From UBA2883 sp964017965 (GTDB lineage Bacteria; Cyanobacteriota; Vampirovibrionia; Gastranaerophilales; Gastranaerophilaceae), in NCBI GenBank assembly GCA_964017965.1, contig CAXHNV010000001.1, positions 186,001 to 250,000 on the forward strand: DNA of 64,000 bases, read 5' to 3'. Both the position numbers and the translations under genes were made by a program. A model generated the notes under the pieces. That model was given only the letters and a program-made list of their open reading frames with translations. It had not been told where the DNA came from and ran no database searches. Every line of letters starts with the position of its first letter. Positions within the stretch are counted from its first letter, which is position 1. Positions 1 through 8,729 of the stretch are shown here, one piece after another.

Positions 1-1284
1 TCCGCTTGCATCGTTACATTTTACATCGCACATAGTTGAACAATTGTAGATGAAAGCACTACCATTTTTACCTTGAGGAGTTTCGTGACCGATGAAACCA
101 CCAATGTAGTAAGAATTGTCTGTAACGCTTCCTTTTGCAACACAGTTTGAAAGAACACCGTCAGTATCGTGACCTAAGAAACCGCCTACACAGTGAGCAG
201 TAGCTGTAATATCAACAACAGAAGTAGAATTAGCGATTGCACTACCGATGTTGTTACCAATCATACCTGCTACCCAGTTAGCACCTTTGATTGAACCTTC
301 AACATAGCAGTTATCAACAGCAGCATTTGTTGCTTTACCAGCGATACCACCAAGTGTTTGAGCAGAACCTGTAATATTCAAACCTGTCAATTTGACGTTC
401 TTGATAACACCTTGTGTAGCAGTTGTTGTAACACCAGTTGTAGTGCTTGTTACAGATTTTTGATTACCAACTACAAATTTGAATAAACCTGAATTAGTAC
501 TTGTTAAGTTAGAGATTGTATAACCGTTACCGTCGAAAGTACCTTTGAAAGCGTTAGCTTCAGTGCTGCCGATACCAGTCCAGTTGATACCTGCCATATT
601 GATGTTAGCACCAAGAACGAAGTTAACACCTGCTGTTGTTTTACCAGCGTTAGTCATATCTTGTAATTTTTGTAAATCAGCTGCTGAGCTGATAACATAA
701 GTTTGACCAACTGTAAAATCAGATACTGTAGAGATTGGTGTAGCACCTGCTGTTGATTTTGGAGCAGCAGCTTGAAAACCTGCGTTAGGGTCAATGTTAG
801 GAACAACTCTTGTAGCACCTGCTTGAACATTAGTTGTTGCTGGTGTGTAAGATGTAGTACCTAATTGGTTAGGGATAATAGCGTAACCTGGAACAGTTGC
901 GATGAATCCAGCGTTTGCCATAAATGTGTTTAAGTCACCTACAACACCTGTATTATCAAGGTTGTATTTATCAGCCATTGCCGGTGAAACATAAACTTTG
1001 TTGCTCTCTGCGTCTTTTAAGTATAGGGTCTTTGCAATTTTATAATCTGTGTTACCTTCTAACATTTTTAATGTAGTATTGATATAAGTATTTGAACCGT
1101 CTACAGATAACATACCAACTTGAACATTAGTTTTTTCTAATGCGAATAAATAATCTTCGTAAACTCTTCTTGATTCATTAGCCATTTGCAACTTTTCAGC
1201 TTCAACTTTTGCAGCCTTGTATTCGATTTGGTGCATTCTTGTTGTCAAATGTAATAGTCTTGCTTGTGAAGATGACAAACCCAT
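1..1284 (-). CDS. GLUG-repeat surface protein, N-terminal part (cut by window edge)
   Basis: The frame runs from an ATG at 1284 to the window edge with no stop, giving the first 428 residues. Residues 1-60 form a charged, probably helical segment starting MGLSSSQARLL, with no classical signal peptide. From about residue 215 on there are repeated Gly-rich blocks such as LGGIAGK, VAGMIGNN, VGGFLGHD and IGGFIGHE, alternating with short beta-strand and Asn/Ser-rich stretches. This is the pattern of GLUG repeats, found in right-handed beta-solenoid surface proteins and adhesins. An AAGGG lies about 12 nt before the ATG. It is divergent from the gene at 1467. The surface location is inferred from the repeats; how the protein would be exported is unclear. 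Confidence 0.7.
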   Translation of the reverse strand, partial: MGLSSSQARLLHLTTRMHQIEYKAAKVEAEKLQMANESRRVYEDYLFALEKTNVQVGMLSVDGSNTYINTTLKMLEGNTDYKIAKTLYLKDAESNKVYVSPAMADKYNLDNTGVVGDLNTFMANAGFIATVPGYAIIPNQLGTTSYTPATTNVQAGATRVVPNIDPNAGFQAAAPKSTAGATPISTVSDFTVGQTYVISSAADLQKLQDMTNAGKTTAGVNFVLGANINMAGINWTGIGSTEANAFKGTFDGNGYTISNLTSTNSGLFKFVVGNQKSVTSTTTGVTTTATQGVIKNVKLTGLNITGSAQTLGGIAGKATNAAVDNCYVEGSIKGANWVAGMIGNNIGSAIANSTSVVDITATAHCVGGFLGHDTDGVLSNCVAKGSVTDNSYYIGGFIGHETPQGKNGSAFIYNCSTMCDVKCNDASG

Positions 1285-1411
1285 TGTTGCAAATTTCCCT
1301 TTTTTGTTTTTCCCTATATTTTTGATTACGGCAAAATTTTTTGAAACTTTAGTCTTTTTTTCGGACATGTGAACATGATGTTACATAACTTAACATTTAC
1401 CATAAAATAAC

Positions 1412-1444
1412 AAATTTCTCAAAGAAATTTACTTTATATAAGTA
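1412..1444. promoter_or_regulatory. Two adjacent inverted repeats in a divergent intergenic region
   Basis: AAATTTCT-CAA-AGAAATTT (1412-1430) is a perfect 8-bp inverted repeat. It abuts TACTT-TATAT-AAGTA (1430-1444), a perfect 5-bp inverted repeat followed by TATAGG. They lie between the divergent genes starting at 1284 and 1467 and could be operators or promoter elements. No regulator is identified. Confidence 0.35.
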
Positions 1445-1466
1445 TAGGACTTTTAGTAGGTTAGGT

Positions 1467-2993
1467 ATGAATTTTCCAAAAATAGCAAATACAGGTATTA
1501 AATATATCACGCATCTTGAACCAACTGTTATGCGTGTTAAACCTAGCACTGCTGATAGTTTTGCAAAAACTACAAGTATTGTAAGATGCAGTGAATACCC
1601 TGTTAGTTTACCGGCTTTATTAAAAAAATATGTTCCGTCAATAAGACCTCAAGTTAGCACAGAAGTTGCGCAAAGAGCAGCACAACGTGTTACAGAAGAC
1701 CCTAAACTACAAAAAGCGATTATTGAATTAACTCAAAAAGAAGGGGTTATTGTAAGAACAAAGGCTGATGCAATTCCTATTATGCGTGAGCAATTTGCGA
1801 ATCTTGCAAACAGAGAAAATGTTATTGTATTAGATATCAATCCACAGATAAATAATGGTATGCAAAAAAGTAACACCCTTATTTCAAGATGGTATACTGA
1901 AGCAAACGGTATCAATCCTGAGAATTTAGTTACATTAAGGGTAGAAGAACTCCGTACAAAAGCTTTAAAACCTTGCGAGTTACATAGTGATTGGATTCAA
2001 GGCAGTCAAGTTGCTAAACGTTTAGAAAGACTTGAACACAAATCTGAAACTTTGCCTATGGTTAGAGTAAGAGAAATCTTAGACGGAACAAGAGGTTTAT
2101 CATCAGAAGAAATCCTTCAAAAATATTCTTTAGAAGAATTAGCAGCAGCAATGAAAACAATCAATACTAATATTAGTGCTCCTCAAAAGAAAAGAGGTTA
2201 TATTGGCGCATTAATCTCTCAACTTGAACAAGCTGCAAAGGGTAAAGATAATATTACAGTTGTTATTCCAGATGACTGTTCACTTTCTGGCTCAAGTATG
2301 TTATGCGATTCAGTTAAGATTTTAGATAAATTTTTAAAAGATAATCCTAAAAAGAAAGTTAATGTAGTATTTTCACCATTGATACTAGGTGATAAGGCAC
2401 AAAAAGCATTTGACAGATTTATGCTAATAGATACACCTTTTTCTGAAATGTATTTAAGATCAATAAGTGCAATCAAAACTGACGGAACAGAAGCATACCC
2501 TGGTATCAGAAACGCTTTTGAACGTGTAAAGGGCTCAGAAAATATTACATTTGAAGTAACTCCGAGTGCTTTAAGAGCAAAACATTTTACGGAGACAGAT
2601 TATTTCAGAAGTATTAAAGACCCTGTATTAAAATCTAACCTAACCTACATAATGCAAGGTCCTATTGAAAATGGTTCAGCACAGTTTGGCGGATTCGGCA
2701 ACTGCGGGACATTAGTAATTACACCGACAGAAGAATTCGTATTAAACGGCAGAAAATATGCCGGTAAAATACCAACAAACAGCGTCGGGTTTATGGAGAT
2801 TTTAGGACACGAACAAGGTGTTTTAAACGATGAAATCGTTGGCGGCAAAGGTTTATTCACAAAAGGAACCGGTAAAGGCTACTCCAGATACTGTGAATGG
2901 AGCGGATTAAATAACCCGGAAACAGCAAAAGACAGAACTCCTATTAATATCGCAGCTGACGGAACAATATCTTTACGTGATATAATAAAGTAA
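1467..2993 (+). CDS. Hypothetical protein with a phosphoribosyltransferase-like motif
   Basis: 508 residues, no signal peptide or membrane segment. I do not recognise the full-length family. Residues 263-277 (ITVVIPDDCSLSGSS) closely follow the PRPP-binding signature of type I phosphoribosyltransferases: hydrophobic strand, acidic pair, then a small-residue loop with Gly. A further hydrophobic strand near residues 297-306 follows, as expected for a Rossmann-like PRTase core. The C-terminal third is Gly-rich (about residues 398-480). The next gene starts 1 nt after the stop, so the two are probably cotranscribed, and a third lineage-specific gene follows. An enzymatic role is inference from one motif; the protein could be a non-catalytic relative. 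Confidence 0.75.
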   Translation: MNFPKIANTGIKYITHLEPTVMRVKPSTADSFAKTTSIVRCSEYPVSLPALLKKYVPSIRPQVSTEVAQRAAQRVTEDPKLQKAIIELTQKEGVIVRTKADAIPIMREQFANLANRENVIVLDINPQINNGMQKSNTLISRWYTEANGINPENLVTLRVEELRTKALKPCELHSDWIQGSQVAKRLERLEHKSETLPMVRVREILDGTRGLSSEEILQKYSLEELAAAMKTINTNISAPQKKRGYIGALISQLEQAAKGKDNITVVIPDDCSLSGSSMLCDSVKILDKFLKDNPKKKVNVVFSPLILGDKAQKAFDRFMLIDTPFSEMYLRSISAIKTDGTEAYPGIRNAFERVKGSENITFEVTPSALRAKHFTETDYFRSIKDPVLKSNLTYIMQGPIENGSAQFGGFGNCGTLVITPTEEFVLNGRKYAGKIPTNSVGFMEILGHEQGVLNDEIVGGKGLFTKGTGKGYSRYCEWSGLNNPETAKDRTPINIAADGTISLRDIIK

Positions 2994-2994
2994 T

Positions 2995-3552
2995 ATGATA
3001 AACGAATTTATAACTAATTTTAATATATGCAAGGACGCAAAATCCGCAATAGAATATATGGTGTCACTCAAAAAACAAAACCCGTCTTTAAAATATAAAG
3101 ACAAGAACGGTGCGTATGTTTTTGAGAACTATTATATTTTGCCAGGTTATACAAATAAAAACAGCGAATTTTTAAAAAGTTTAAAAGAAAACTTGAATAT
3201 TGTTCAGCCAATATGCAAAACATCGGCACCTGAACTGATTGATATTGTAAGTACAGAAGATGAAAATTTTTCTGCAATAATTTATAAAATCAACGATACA
3301 AAAAACGCTGATTTAATACCGTATCTTGAATCCGACGGTGCTAATCAGGAAAAAACAGATTTGTTCATATCGGAGCAAATCGAATTACTCAACAAAACAG
3401 GGTTATACAATCCTGAAATCTTTAATTCAACAGAACATTTTTACCTCACACCCGATACAAAAAACATTGTTTTTGAAGCGTGGGGAGAACTTGTTAAAAT
3501 AAATAAAGATGAAAAAGAAAATCTGCTTCACAAATTAAAATGTTTGTTATAG
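2995..3552 (+). CDS. Hypothetical protein, 185 aa
   Basis: Starts 1 nt after the preceding stop, so it is translationally linked to the PRTase-like gene. It is a soluble, acidic-to-neutral protein with no signal peptide. Residues 137-168 (GLYNPEIFNSTEHFYL...) weakly recall the C-lobe strand pair of small kinase-like proteins, but no catalytic Asp or Asn motif is visible, so I assign no function. Forty nt separate it from the NADAR-like gene downstream; the three genes look like one transcription unit. Confidence 0.65.
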   Translation: MINEFITNFNICKDAKSAIEYMVSLKKQNPSLKYKDKNGAYVFENYYILPGYTNKNSEFLKSLKENLNIVQPICKTSAPELIDIVSTEDENFSAIIYKINDTKNADLIPYLESDGANQEKTDLFISEQIELLNKTGLYNPEIFNSTEHFYLTPDTKNIVFEAWGELVKINKDEKENLLHKLKCLL

Positions 3553-3591
3553 AATTATAAGTGTACAAAAGACAATTATTTTTTAACATAT

Positions 3592-4707
3592 ATGATTACT
3601 TTAAATACATCAACAACAAGACCTTTAAAATCAGGGAAAATATTTGCAAACAATAGAATATATAGCAGTCCGTCTTCGACAGACAAGAACTGGGATATAT
3701 GCTTTAAATTCAAGTATCCATATAATGTATTGTGCAACTTTACAGAAACCGGATTTAAACATCAGGGTGTAAAGGTTAGTTCAATGGAAGGATTTTTGCA
3801 GTCTTTGAAAGTTAAAGACAGACGAACACAAGAAAAAATGTGTACATTACCGGGGTTTATGGCGAAGAAAGTCGGTAATTATCTTAAGCGCAGCGGACAG
3901 TTTGACAGAACTACTGTATACTGGCAAGGCAGACAATATGACAGAAATACTAAAGAATTTCAAGAAGTAATCAGCGGAGCTTATGATTCTAAATATTCAC
4001 AGGATAGAGTTTTTAGAACTGTTTTAAAAAGTTCAAGAGGACGCAAATTAACTCATACTATAGGCAAAAACGACCCTATGGATACAATCCTTACTGAAAA
4101 CGAATTCATCGACCACCTTGATAATTTAAGAAAAGGAAAAGGTGTTAAAGATAGAGTTAAAAGCTTCTTTATTGATGTGAAGAATATCTTGTTCCCTCCA
4201 AAAACAACTAAAACAATTGCTGATAAATTAAAAGATAAAAAAGCGGCATTTGTAAATGATGTTTATGTTTGCGGTGAAGACCCGTTCTCAAAAGCTAATA
4301 AACTAAGAAAAATGGGTGTACGTAATATTATTGATATCAATGCAACACCTGAGGAAGCAAAATTAAGAAGCGAGCTTGCACAAAAACATAAGCTTGAATA
4401 TATGAACATAACTATGGATGACCACAAGCGTATAGAGAACGGTCCTGAAACGGTTAAGAAAATAGTTGATATGTATAATGAGGGAAAACCGACTTACATT
4501 ATCGCTAATGAAAAACACGATGCAAACACAGTATTAGCACTTAATTATTTATATAATCCAAACTCAACTTTGGCTGACGCTGTTTTGTATGGTACTCCGC
4601 AAAAAGCTTTTATTACAAGACTTGCATCAATAGAACACGATACGGATAAAAGTTTTGAGGAAGTCTTATCAAAAAGAAAAACTACTATACTTGAGTTAAA
4701 CTCATAA
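3592..4707 (+). CDS. NADAR-like domain fused to a dual-specificity-phosphatase-like domain lacking catalytic residues
   Basis: 371 residues with two apparent domains. Residues about 42-182 resemble the NADAR (DUF1768/YbiA) family: NVLCNFTETGF, then VSSMEGFLQSLK at 62-73 (compare the family pattern SNF...E..yQ..K), and a C-terminal VFRTVLKS...LTENEF...LDNLR stretch. NADAR proteins are N-glycosidases acting on riboflavin intermediates or ADP-ribosylated guanine. Residues about 205-335 resemble a dual-specificity or tyrosine phosphatase fold: VYVCGEDPFSKANKLRKMGV, NIIDINATPEEAKLR, then KPTYIIANEKHDANTVLAL. The last block aligns with the P-loop HCxxGxxRTG, but Cys and Arg are both Ala, so catalysis is not expected. 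Family assignments rest on my motif reading only. Confidence 0.7.
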   Translation: MITLNTSTTRPLKSGKIFANNRIYSSPSSTDKNWDICFKFKYPYNVLCNFTETGFKHQGVKVSSMEGFLQSLKVKDRRTQEKMCTLPGFMAKKVGNYLKRSGQFDRTTVYWQGRQYDRNTKEFQEVISGAYDSKYSQDRVFRTVLKSSRGRKLTHTIGKNDPMDTILTENEFIDHLDNLRKGKGVKDRVKSFFIDVKNILFPPKTTKTIADKLKDKKAAFVNDVYVCGEDPFSKANKLRKMGVRNIIDINATPEEAKLRSELAQKHKLEYMNITMDDHKRIENGPETVKKIVDMYNEGKPTYIIANEKHDANTVLALNYLYNPNSTLADAVLYGTPQKAFITRLASIEHDTDKSFEEVLSKRKTTILELNS

Positions 4708-4712
4708 TCTTA

Positions 4713-4741
4713 TTCACCAATAATAAATTTTATGATATAAT
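4713..4741 (+). promoter_or_regulatory. Promoter upstream of glf
   Basis: TTCACC (4713-4718), 17-bp spacer, TATAAT (4736-4741). The transcript would start near 4748, about 18 nt before the glf ATG and just ahead of its Shine-Dalgarno sequence. Confidence 0.55.
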
Positions 4742-4765
4742 CAAAAAAAATATGAGGTGAAAATT

Positions 4766-5869
4766 ATGATATTAGTTGTAGGTGCAGGATTTTCAGGTGC
4801 AACAATTGCAAATTTATTAGCTGAAAAATCTAATGAACAAGTATTAGTTGTAGATAAAAAAGACCATATCGGCGGAAACTGTTATGATTACCGTGATAAA
4901 AACGGGATTATGATACACGCTTACGGCTCACATATATTCCATACTAACTCTGAAAAAGTTTGGAGATATATAAACCAATTCACCGATTTTAATACTTATA
5001 TGCATAAGGTTATAGGTTTGCTTGACGGTATCGAGACACATATTCCGTTCAACTTTAATACGCTTTATGATGTGTTCCCTAAGTCTTATGCGGAACTATT
5101 GGAACACAAACTCTTAGACAACTTTAATATCAATACAAAAGTACCTATTTTAGAGTTCCAAAAACAAGACGATGACGATTTGAAATATCTTGCAAACTAC
5201 GTTTATGAAAAGATATTCTTAGAATATACAACAAAACAGTGGGGAGTTTCTCCTACTGATGTTGACGGTGCTGTAACAGCGAGAGTACCGGTTTATTTGA
5301 GTAAGGATAACAGATATTTTCAAGATAAGTATCAAGGTATTCCTTTGAACGGTTATACTGAAGTTGTTAAAAACATGCTTAACCACAAAAATATCAGAGT
5401 TCAGCTAAACACTGATTATACTGTTTTGAACTGGAAGAAGTTTGATAAGATATTCTTCACAGGTTCTATTGATGAATTCTTTGATTATAAATACGGCAAT
5501 CTTCCGTATAGAAGTGTTAAGTTCAAGCTTGAAACTCATGACAAAGAATATTATCAATGCAATGCTTGTGTGAACTATCCTTGTAACTACGATTTTACAA
5601 GAATCCACGAGTACAAATATTATCTTGATGACAAGTCTTCAAAAACTGTTATTGCAAAAGAATATTCAGAAGATTTTGAACTCGGCAAGAACGAAAGATA
5701 TTATCCGATTCCGCAAGATGAAAACTTTGAATTATACAACAAGTACTTGGCAGAGGCTGAAAAACTTGAGAATGTATACTTCTTAGGACGTCTTGGTGAT
5801 TATAAGTATTATAATATGGACGGAGCTATTAAACGTGCTATTGAACTATACGAAAGTTTGGAGAAATAG
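4766..5869 (+). CDS. glf: UDP-galactopyranose mutase
   Basis: Flavoenzyme that interconverts UDP-galactopyranose and UDP-galactofuranose, supplying Galf for surface polysaccharide. The N-terminus MILVVGAGFSGATIANLLAE is the FAD dinucleotide-binding motif; HIGGNCYDY and YGSHIFHT match conserved Glf blocks, as does FLGRLGDYKYYNMDGAI near the C-terminus. About 367 residues, the usual length. I chose the ATG at 4766 because GAGGTGA lies 5 nt before it; an in-frame GTG at 4757 falls inside that Shine-Dalgarno. It precedes der by 2 nt, so the two are probably cotranscribed. Galf in the envelope fits the LPS and O-antigen genes elsewhere in the window. Confidence 0.95.
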   Translation: MILVVGAGFSGATIANLLAEKSNEQVLVVDKKDHIGGNCYDYRDKNGIMIHAYGSHIFHTNSEKVWRYINQFTDFNTYMHKVIGLLDGIETHIPFNFNTLYDVFPKSYAELLEHKLLDNFNINTKVPILEFQKQDDDDLKYLANYVYEKIFLEYTTKQWGVSPTDVDGAVTARVPVYLSKDNRYFQDKYQGIPLNGYTEVVKNMLNHKNIRVQLNTDYTVLNWKKFDKIFFTGSIDEFFDYKYGNLPYRSVKFKLETHDKEYYQCNACVNYPCNYDFTRIHEYKYYLDDKSSKTVIAKEYSEDFELGKNERYYPIPQDENFELYNKYLAEAEKLENVYFLGRLGDYKYYNMDGAIKRAIELYESLEK

Positions 5870-5871
5870 TA

Positions 5872-7206
5872 ATGGAACGCAAGCCTGTAGTAGCAATAGT
5901 AGGAAGACCAAACGTTGGCAAATCAACATTTGTAAACCGTCTTGTCGGCAACCGCCAATCGATTGTTGACGATATGCCGGGGGTAACAAGAGACAGAATT
6001 TATTTTGATGTTGAATGGCAGCATAAACAGTTTACTGTTATTGATACAGGCGGGATTATCCCGGGTGATGAAGACGAGATAATGGTCTCTATTTACGATC
6101 AGGCAAAGATTGCCTGCGAAGAAGCTGACAGGATTGTTTTTATCGTGGACGGCAAAGAGGGTATAAACCCTATTGATTACGATATTGCTAATATTTTAAG
6201 ACAATCAGGCAAAGAGATTTTCTTAGCTGTAAATAAGATTGACTCCCACAATGCAAGCTTGATGACTGCTGAATTTTACGCGTTGGCTGTAGGTGATCCT
6301 ATCGCAATTTCGGCACTTCACGGTTCAGGTGGCGTTGGTGATTTGCTTGATTTGATTACAGAAGGCTTTGCAACCGACGATGAAGAAAAAGAAGAAGACA
6401 AGATTATAAAGATTGCTATTGTCGGCAGACCAAACGCAGGCAAATCATCTATTGTAAACGCTTTATTAGGCGAAAACAGAGTTATTGTTTCTGACGTTTC
6501 CGGTACTACAAGAGACAGTATCGACAGCAAACTGACTTATGACGGCAAAGAGTATATTATTATTGACACGGCTGGGATTAGAAAAAAAGCTAAGGTTGAC
6601 TATGGTGTTGAAAAGTTTGCTGTAGATAGAGCTATCCGTTCTATTAGAGAATGCGACGTAGCAATCCTTGTAATTGATGCTAAGGAAGGGATTTCAGATC
6701 AGGACAAAAAGATTTCTTCTATCATTACAGAAGCCGGCAAAGGTATGATTATCGCAATCAACAAATGGGATTTAATTGAGGATAAGAAAGCTAACACTAT
6801 CAACAAGTTTGAAGAAAACCTTGTTAATGAAATACCGTTCTTGAGCTATGTACCAAAGATTTATATCAGCGCAAAAACGCATCAAAGATTGAATAATATT
6901 TTCACAAAAACGAACGAAGTTTATGCTGAGTGTACAAAACGTGTAGCGACAGGGCTTTTGAACAAAGTTATCAACGATGCTTACGTAATGAACCCGCCGC
7001 AAAGTGTAAAGAACAAACGTTTGAAGATTCTTTATACCACACAGGTCGGGGTTCAGCCGCCTACGTTTGTGTTGTTTACCAATAACGGTACATTGATGAA
7101 AGACCATTACAAACGTTATATTGAGAACAAGCTCCGTGAAGCGTTCGGGTTCTTCGGAACTTGTATCAGGATTTCTGTCCGTGAACGTTCATCTAAGAAC
7201 AAGTAA
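5872..7206 (+). CDS. der: Ribosome-associated GTPase Der (EngA)
   Basis: Essential GTPase in 50S subunit maturation. It has the diagnostic tandem G domains: G1 motifs GRPNVGKS (about residues 10-17) and GRPNAGKS (about 185-192), each followed by G3 DTGG/DTAG and a G4 motif (NKID, NKWD), and ends in a KH-like domain. The length of 444 residues is typical. It starts 2 nt after the glf stop and probably shares its promoter. Confidence 0.97.
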   Translation: MERKPVVAIVGRPNVGKSTFVNRLVGNRQSIVDDMPGVTRDRIYFDVEWQHKQFTVIDTGGIIPGDEDEIMVSIYDQAKIACEEADRIVFIVDGKEGINPIDYDIANILRQSGKEIFLAVNKIDSHNASLMTAEFYALAVGDPIAISALHGSGGVGDLLDLITEGFATDDEEKEEDKIIKIAIVGRPNAGKSSIVNALLGENRVIVSDVSGTTRDSIDSKLTYDGKEYIIIDTAGIRKKAKVDYGVEKFAVDRAIRSIRECDVAILVIDAKEGISDQDKKISSIITEAGKGMIIAINKWDLIEDKKANTINKFEENLVNEIPFLSYVPKIYISAKTHQRLNNIFTKTNEVYAECTKRVATGLLNKVINDAYVMNPPQSVKNKRLKILYTTQVGVQPPTFVLFTNNGTLMKDHYKRYIENKLREAFGFFGTCIRISVRERSSKNK

Positions 7207-7260
7207 TTTTCAACCGTATGTTTGATTAAAATATCAAAAACATTATATATAATAGTAGTT

Positions 7261-7851
7261 ATGAAAAAACTATTGTTATTACTATGTTCAATAATGTTGT
7301 TGATAGGAATCGGTTATGCAAGCGAGTATGCTGATTTACCAAGAGACTATGACGGAGTTGAAATGCCTGCAAACAGCTTCATTCCGGTCATAACTTTACA
7401 GGATTTTTCAACCGCATATTCTGACGGAACGAATCAGTTGAAATTTGTTTGTAATAACGATGTTTACCAGTTTGAAGAGGTGGTTATCCCTAAGGGCACA
7501 ATGTTTTACGGGTATATAGAAAAGAAAAACGAGCCTGTAATCGGAACACACGCTTCAATGGTTGTACGTATAACAAAAATGCAGTTTGTTGACGGCTATA
7601 CAATCCCGTTAAAACTGGCTTATATCCACACAACAAACGGTAATAAGATAGGCGGACAGTTGACAGAACCGGAAGTATACGATACTGTACCGCATTATCA
7701 TAAGCTTATTTGCAAACACTTTGTCGGAGTTTTGCAATGCGTACCGGGAGCGGCAAGAAAAATGGGAGAACACGTTACGGTCTGTGCCGGCACACAACTG
7801 ATAATCGTACTCGTTGCACCTGCATTTATTACACATAGTTTAACAAATTGA
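7261..7851 (+). CDS. Secreted hypothetical protein
   Basis: The protein begins MKKLLLLLCSIMLLIGIGYA, a clear Sec signal peptide with cleavage after GYA. I use the ATG at 7261 rather than the in-frame TTG at 7222, which would put charged residues before the signal. The mature part (about 175 residues) has a strand-rich pattern, VVIPKGTMFYGYIEKK followed by GYTIPLKLAY, also seen in the next gene (SLIAPAGSSIVGNVIEV, then YGLQIPISAVI). TATAAT at 7248-7253 lies 7 nt before the ATG and no Shine-Dalgarno is visible. Function unknown; it heads an envelope gene cluster. Confidence 0.7.
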   Translation: MKKLLLLLCSIMLLIGIGYASEYADLPRDYDGVEMPANSFIPVITLQDFSTAYSDGTNQLKFVCNNDVYQFEEVVIPKGTMFYGYIEKKNEPVIGTHASMVVRITKMQFVDGYTIPLKLAYIHTTNGNKIGGQLTEPEVYDTVPHYHKLICKHFVGVLQCVPGAARKMGEHVTVCAGTQLIIVLVAPAFITHSLTN

Positions 7852-7875
7852 CATTATTAGGAATAATACTACAAT
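7848..7875 (+). promoter_or_regulatory. Promoter upstream of the 7917 gene
   Basis: A consensus TTGACA (7848-7853) overlaps the stop of the preceding gene; a 16-bp spacer leads to TACAAT (7870-7875). A TATAAT at 7875-7880 would give a 21-bp spacer and is less likely. The downstream gene has a strong AAGGAGG 5-6 nt before its ATG. Confidence 0.55.
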
Positions 7876-7916
7876 ATAATTAGGACTTATTACGGGGTTC
7901 TGAAAAGGAGGAACAA

Positions 7917-8654
7917 ATGAGGAATATTAACTTATTGATATTAGGGTTGCTTATTTCAACTACAGCAGCATTTGCAGCACCAAATTTTACATATAGTTCA
8001 AATACAAAAGCACCGCAATATGAACAAAACTATTATTCTCACAGTTATGGTTCACCTTCTACAACCTTAAAAGGTCGGGTTGTTACAGTACCGTCAGGTG
8101 AGTCATTACCTGTAGTTTCAACCTGTGCAATAAGTTCTGAAAACGCTTATCAAGGTCAGGTGTTTACTCTTGCACTTCAATCAGATTTTTACTATAACGG
8201 TTCTTTGATTGCTCCTGCGGGAAGCTCAATTGTAGGAAACGTTATTGAAGTTAATAAGGCAAAACACGGCAGTATGAACGGCAAACTTTGTATAAGATTC
8301 AACCAGATTGTAACACCATACGGGTTACAAATCCCTATTTCAGCAGTTATCAAAACAGATGACAGATCAGGTGTTCTGGTTGGCGGTACAAAAAAAGATG
8401 TAGCTAAAAACTACGGTAAAAACGCAGTTGTAGGTTCTGCAGCAGGCGTTGTATCAGGTGTGGTATTTGGCGCGTTAGCAGGCGGTAGTGTCGGACGCGG
8501 AGCAGCGTTAGGTACAGCAGTAGGTGCAGGCGGAAGCCTTGTGAAATCTGTTTGGGATAAAGGTAATAACGTTTCTATCCCTGCAGGTGCAGCATTCGAT
8601 ATCGTTCTGACACAACCGATTACGGTCGCTCCTACAGCCTCCGATTATGAATAA
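7917..8654 (+). CDS. Secreted glycine-zipper protein, loosely VirB10/TrbI-like
   Basis: 245 residues. Residues 1-20 (MRNINLLILGLLISTTAAFA) are a signal peptide. The middle holds APAGSSIVGNVIEVNKAKHG and TPYGLQIPISAVIKTD, strand pairs reminiscent of the C-terminal beta-barrel of VirB10/TrbI proteins. Residues about 165-210 form a Gly/Ala zipper (GVVFGALAGGSVGRGAALG), typical of membrane-inserting segments, and the end IPAGAAFDIVLTQPITV fits the same fold. No other type IV secretion gene is nearby, so an envelope-stabilising role next to TonB-ExbBD seems more likely. Start fixed by AAAAGGAGGAACAAATG. Function is inference. Confidence 0.75.
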   Translation: MRNINLLILGLLISTTAAFAAPNFTYSSNTKAPQYEQNYYSHSYGSPSTTLKGRVVTVPSGESLPVVSTCAISSENAYQGQVFTLALQSDFYYNGSLIAPAGSSIVGNVIEVNKAKHGSMNGKLCIRFNQIVTPYGLQIPISAVIKTDDRSGVLVGGTKKDVAKNYGKNAVVGSAAGVVSGVVFGALAGGSVGRGAALGTAVGAGGSLVKSVWDKGNNVSIPAGAAFDIVLTQPITVAPTASDYE

Positions 8655-8695
8655 ATAATTGATTTAGGATAAATGGAGGATAATATTATTTTTCG

Positions 8696-8724
8696 TTTAT
8701 TCTAAAATTCAATAAGAGAATAAA
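8696..8724. promoter_or_regulatory. Inverted repeat upstream of tonB
   Basis: TTTATTCT (8696-8703) and AGAATAAA (8717-8724) are perfect inverted repeats with a 13-nt loop, ending 5 nt before the TonB ATG, which has no clear Shine-Dalgarno. It could sequester the start region in RNA or be an operator; nothing decides between these. Confidence 0.35.
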
Positions 8725-8729
8725 ATATA

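Noticed and set aside
8673..8705. Ten-codon ORF (MEDNIIFRLF) before tonB
   Set aside because: Possible leader peptide, but too short, with no attenuation-type codons; the AGGA near it may simply be chance.
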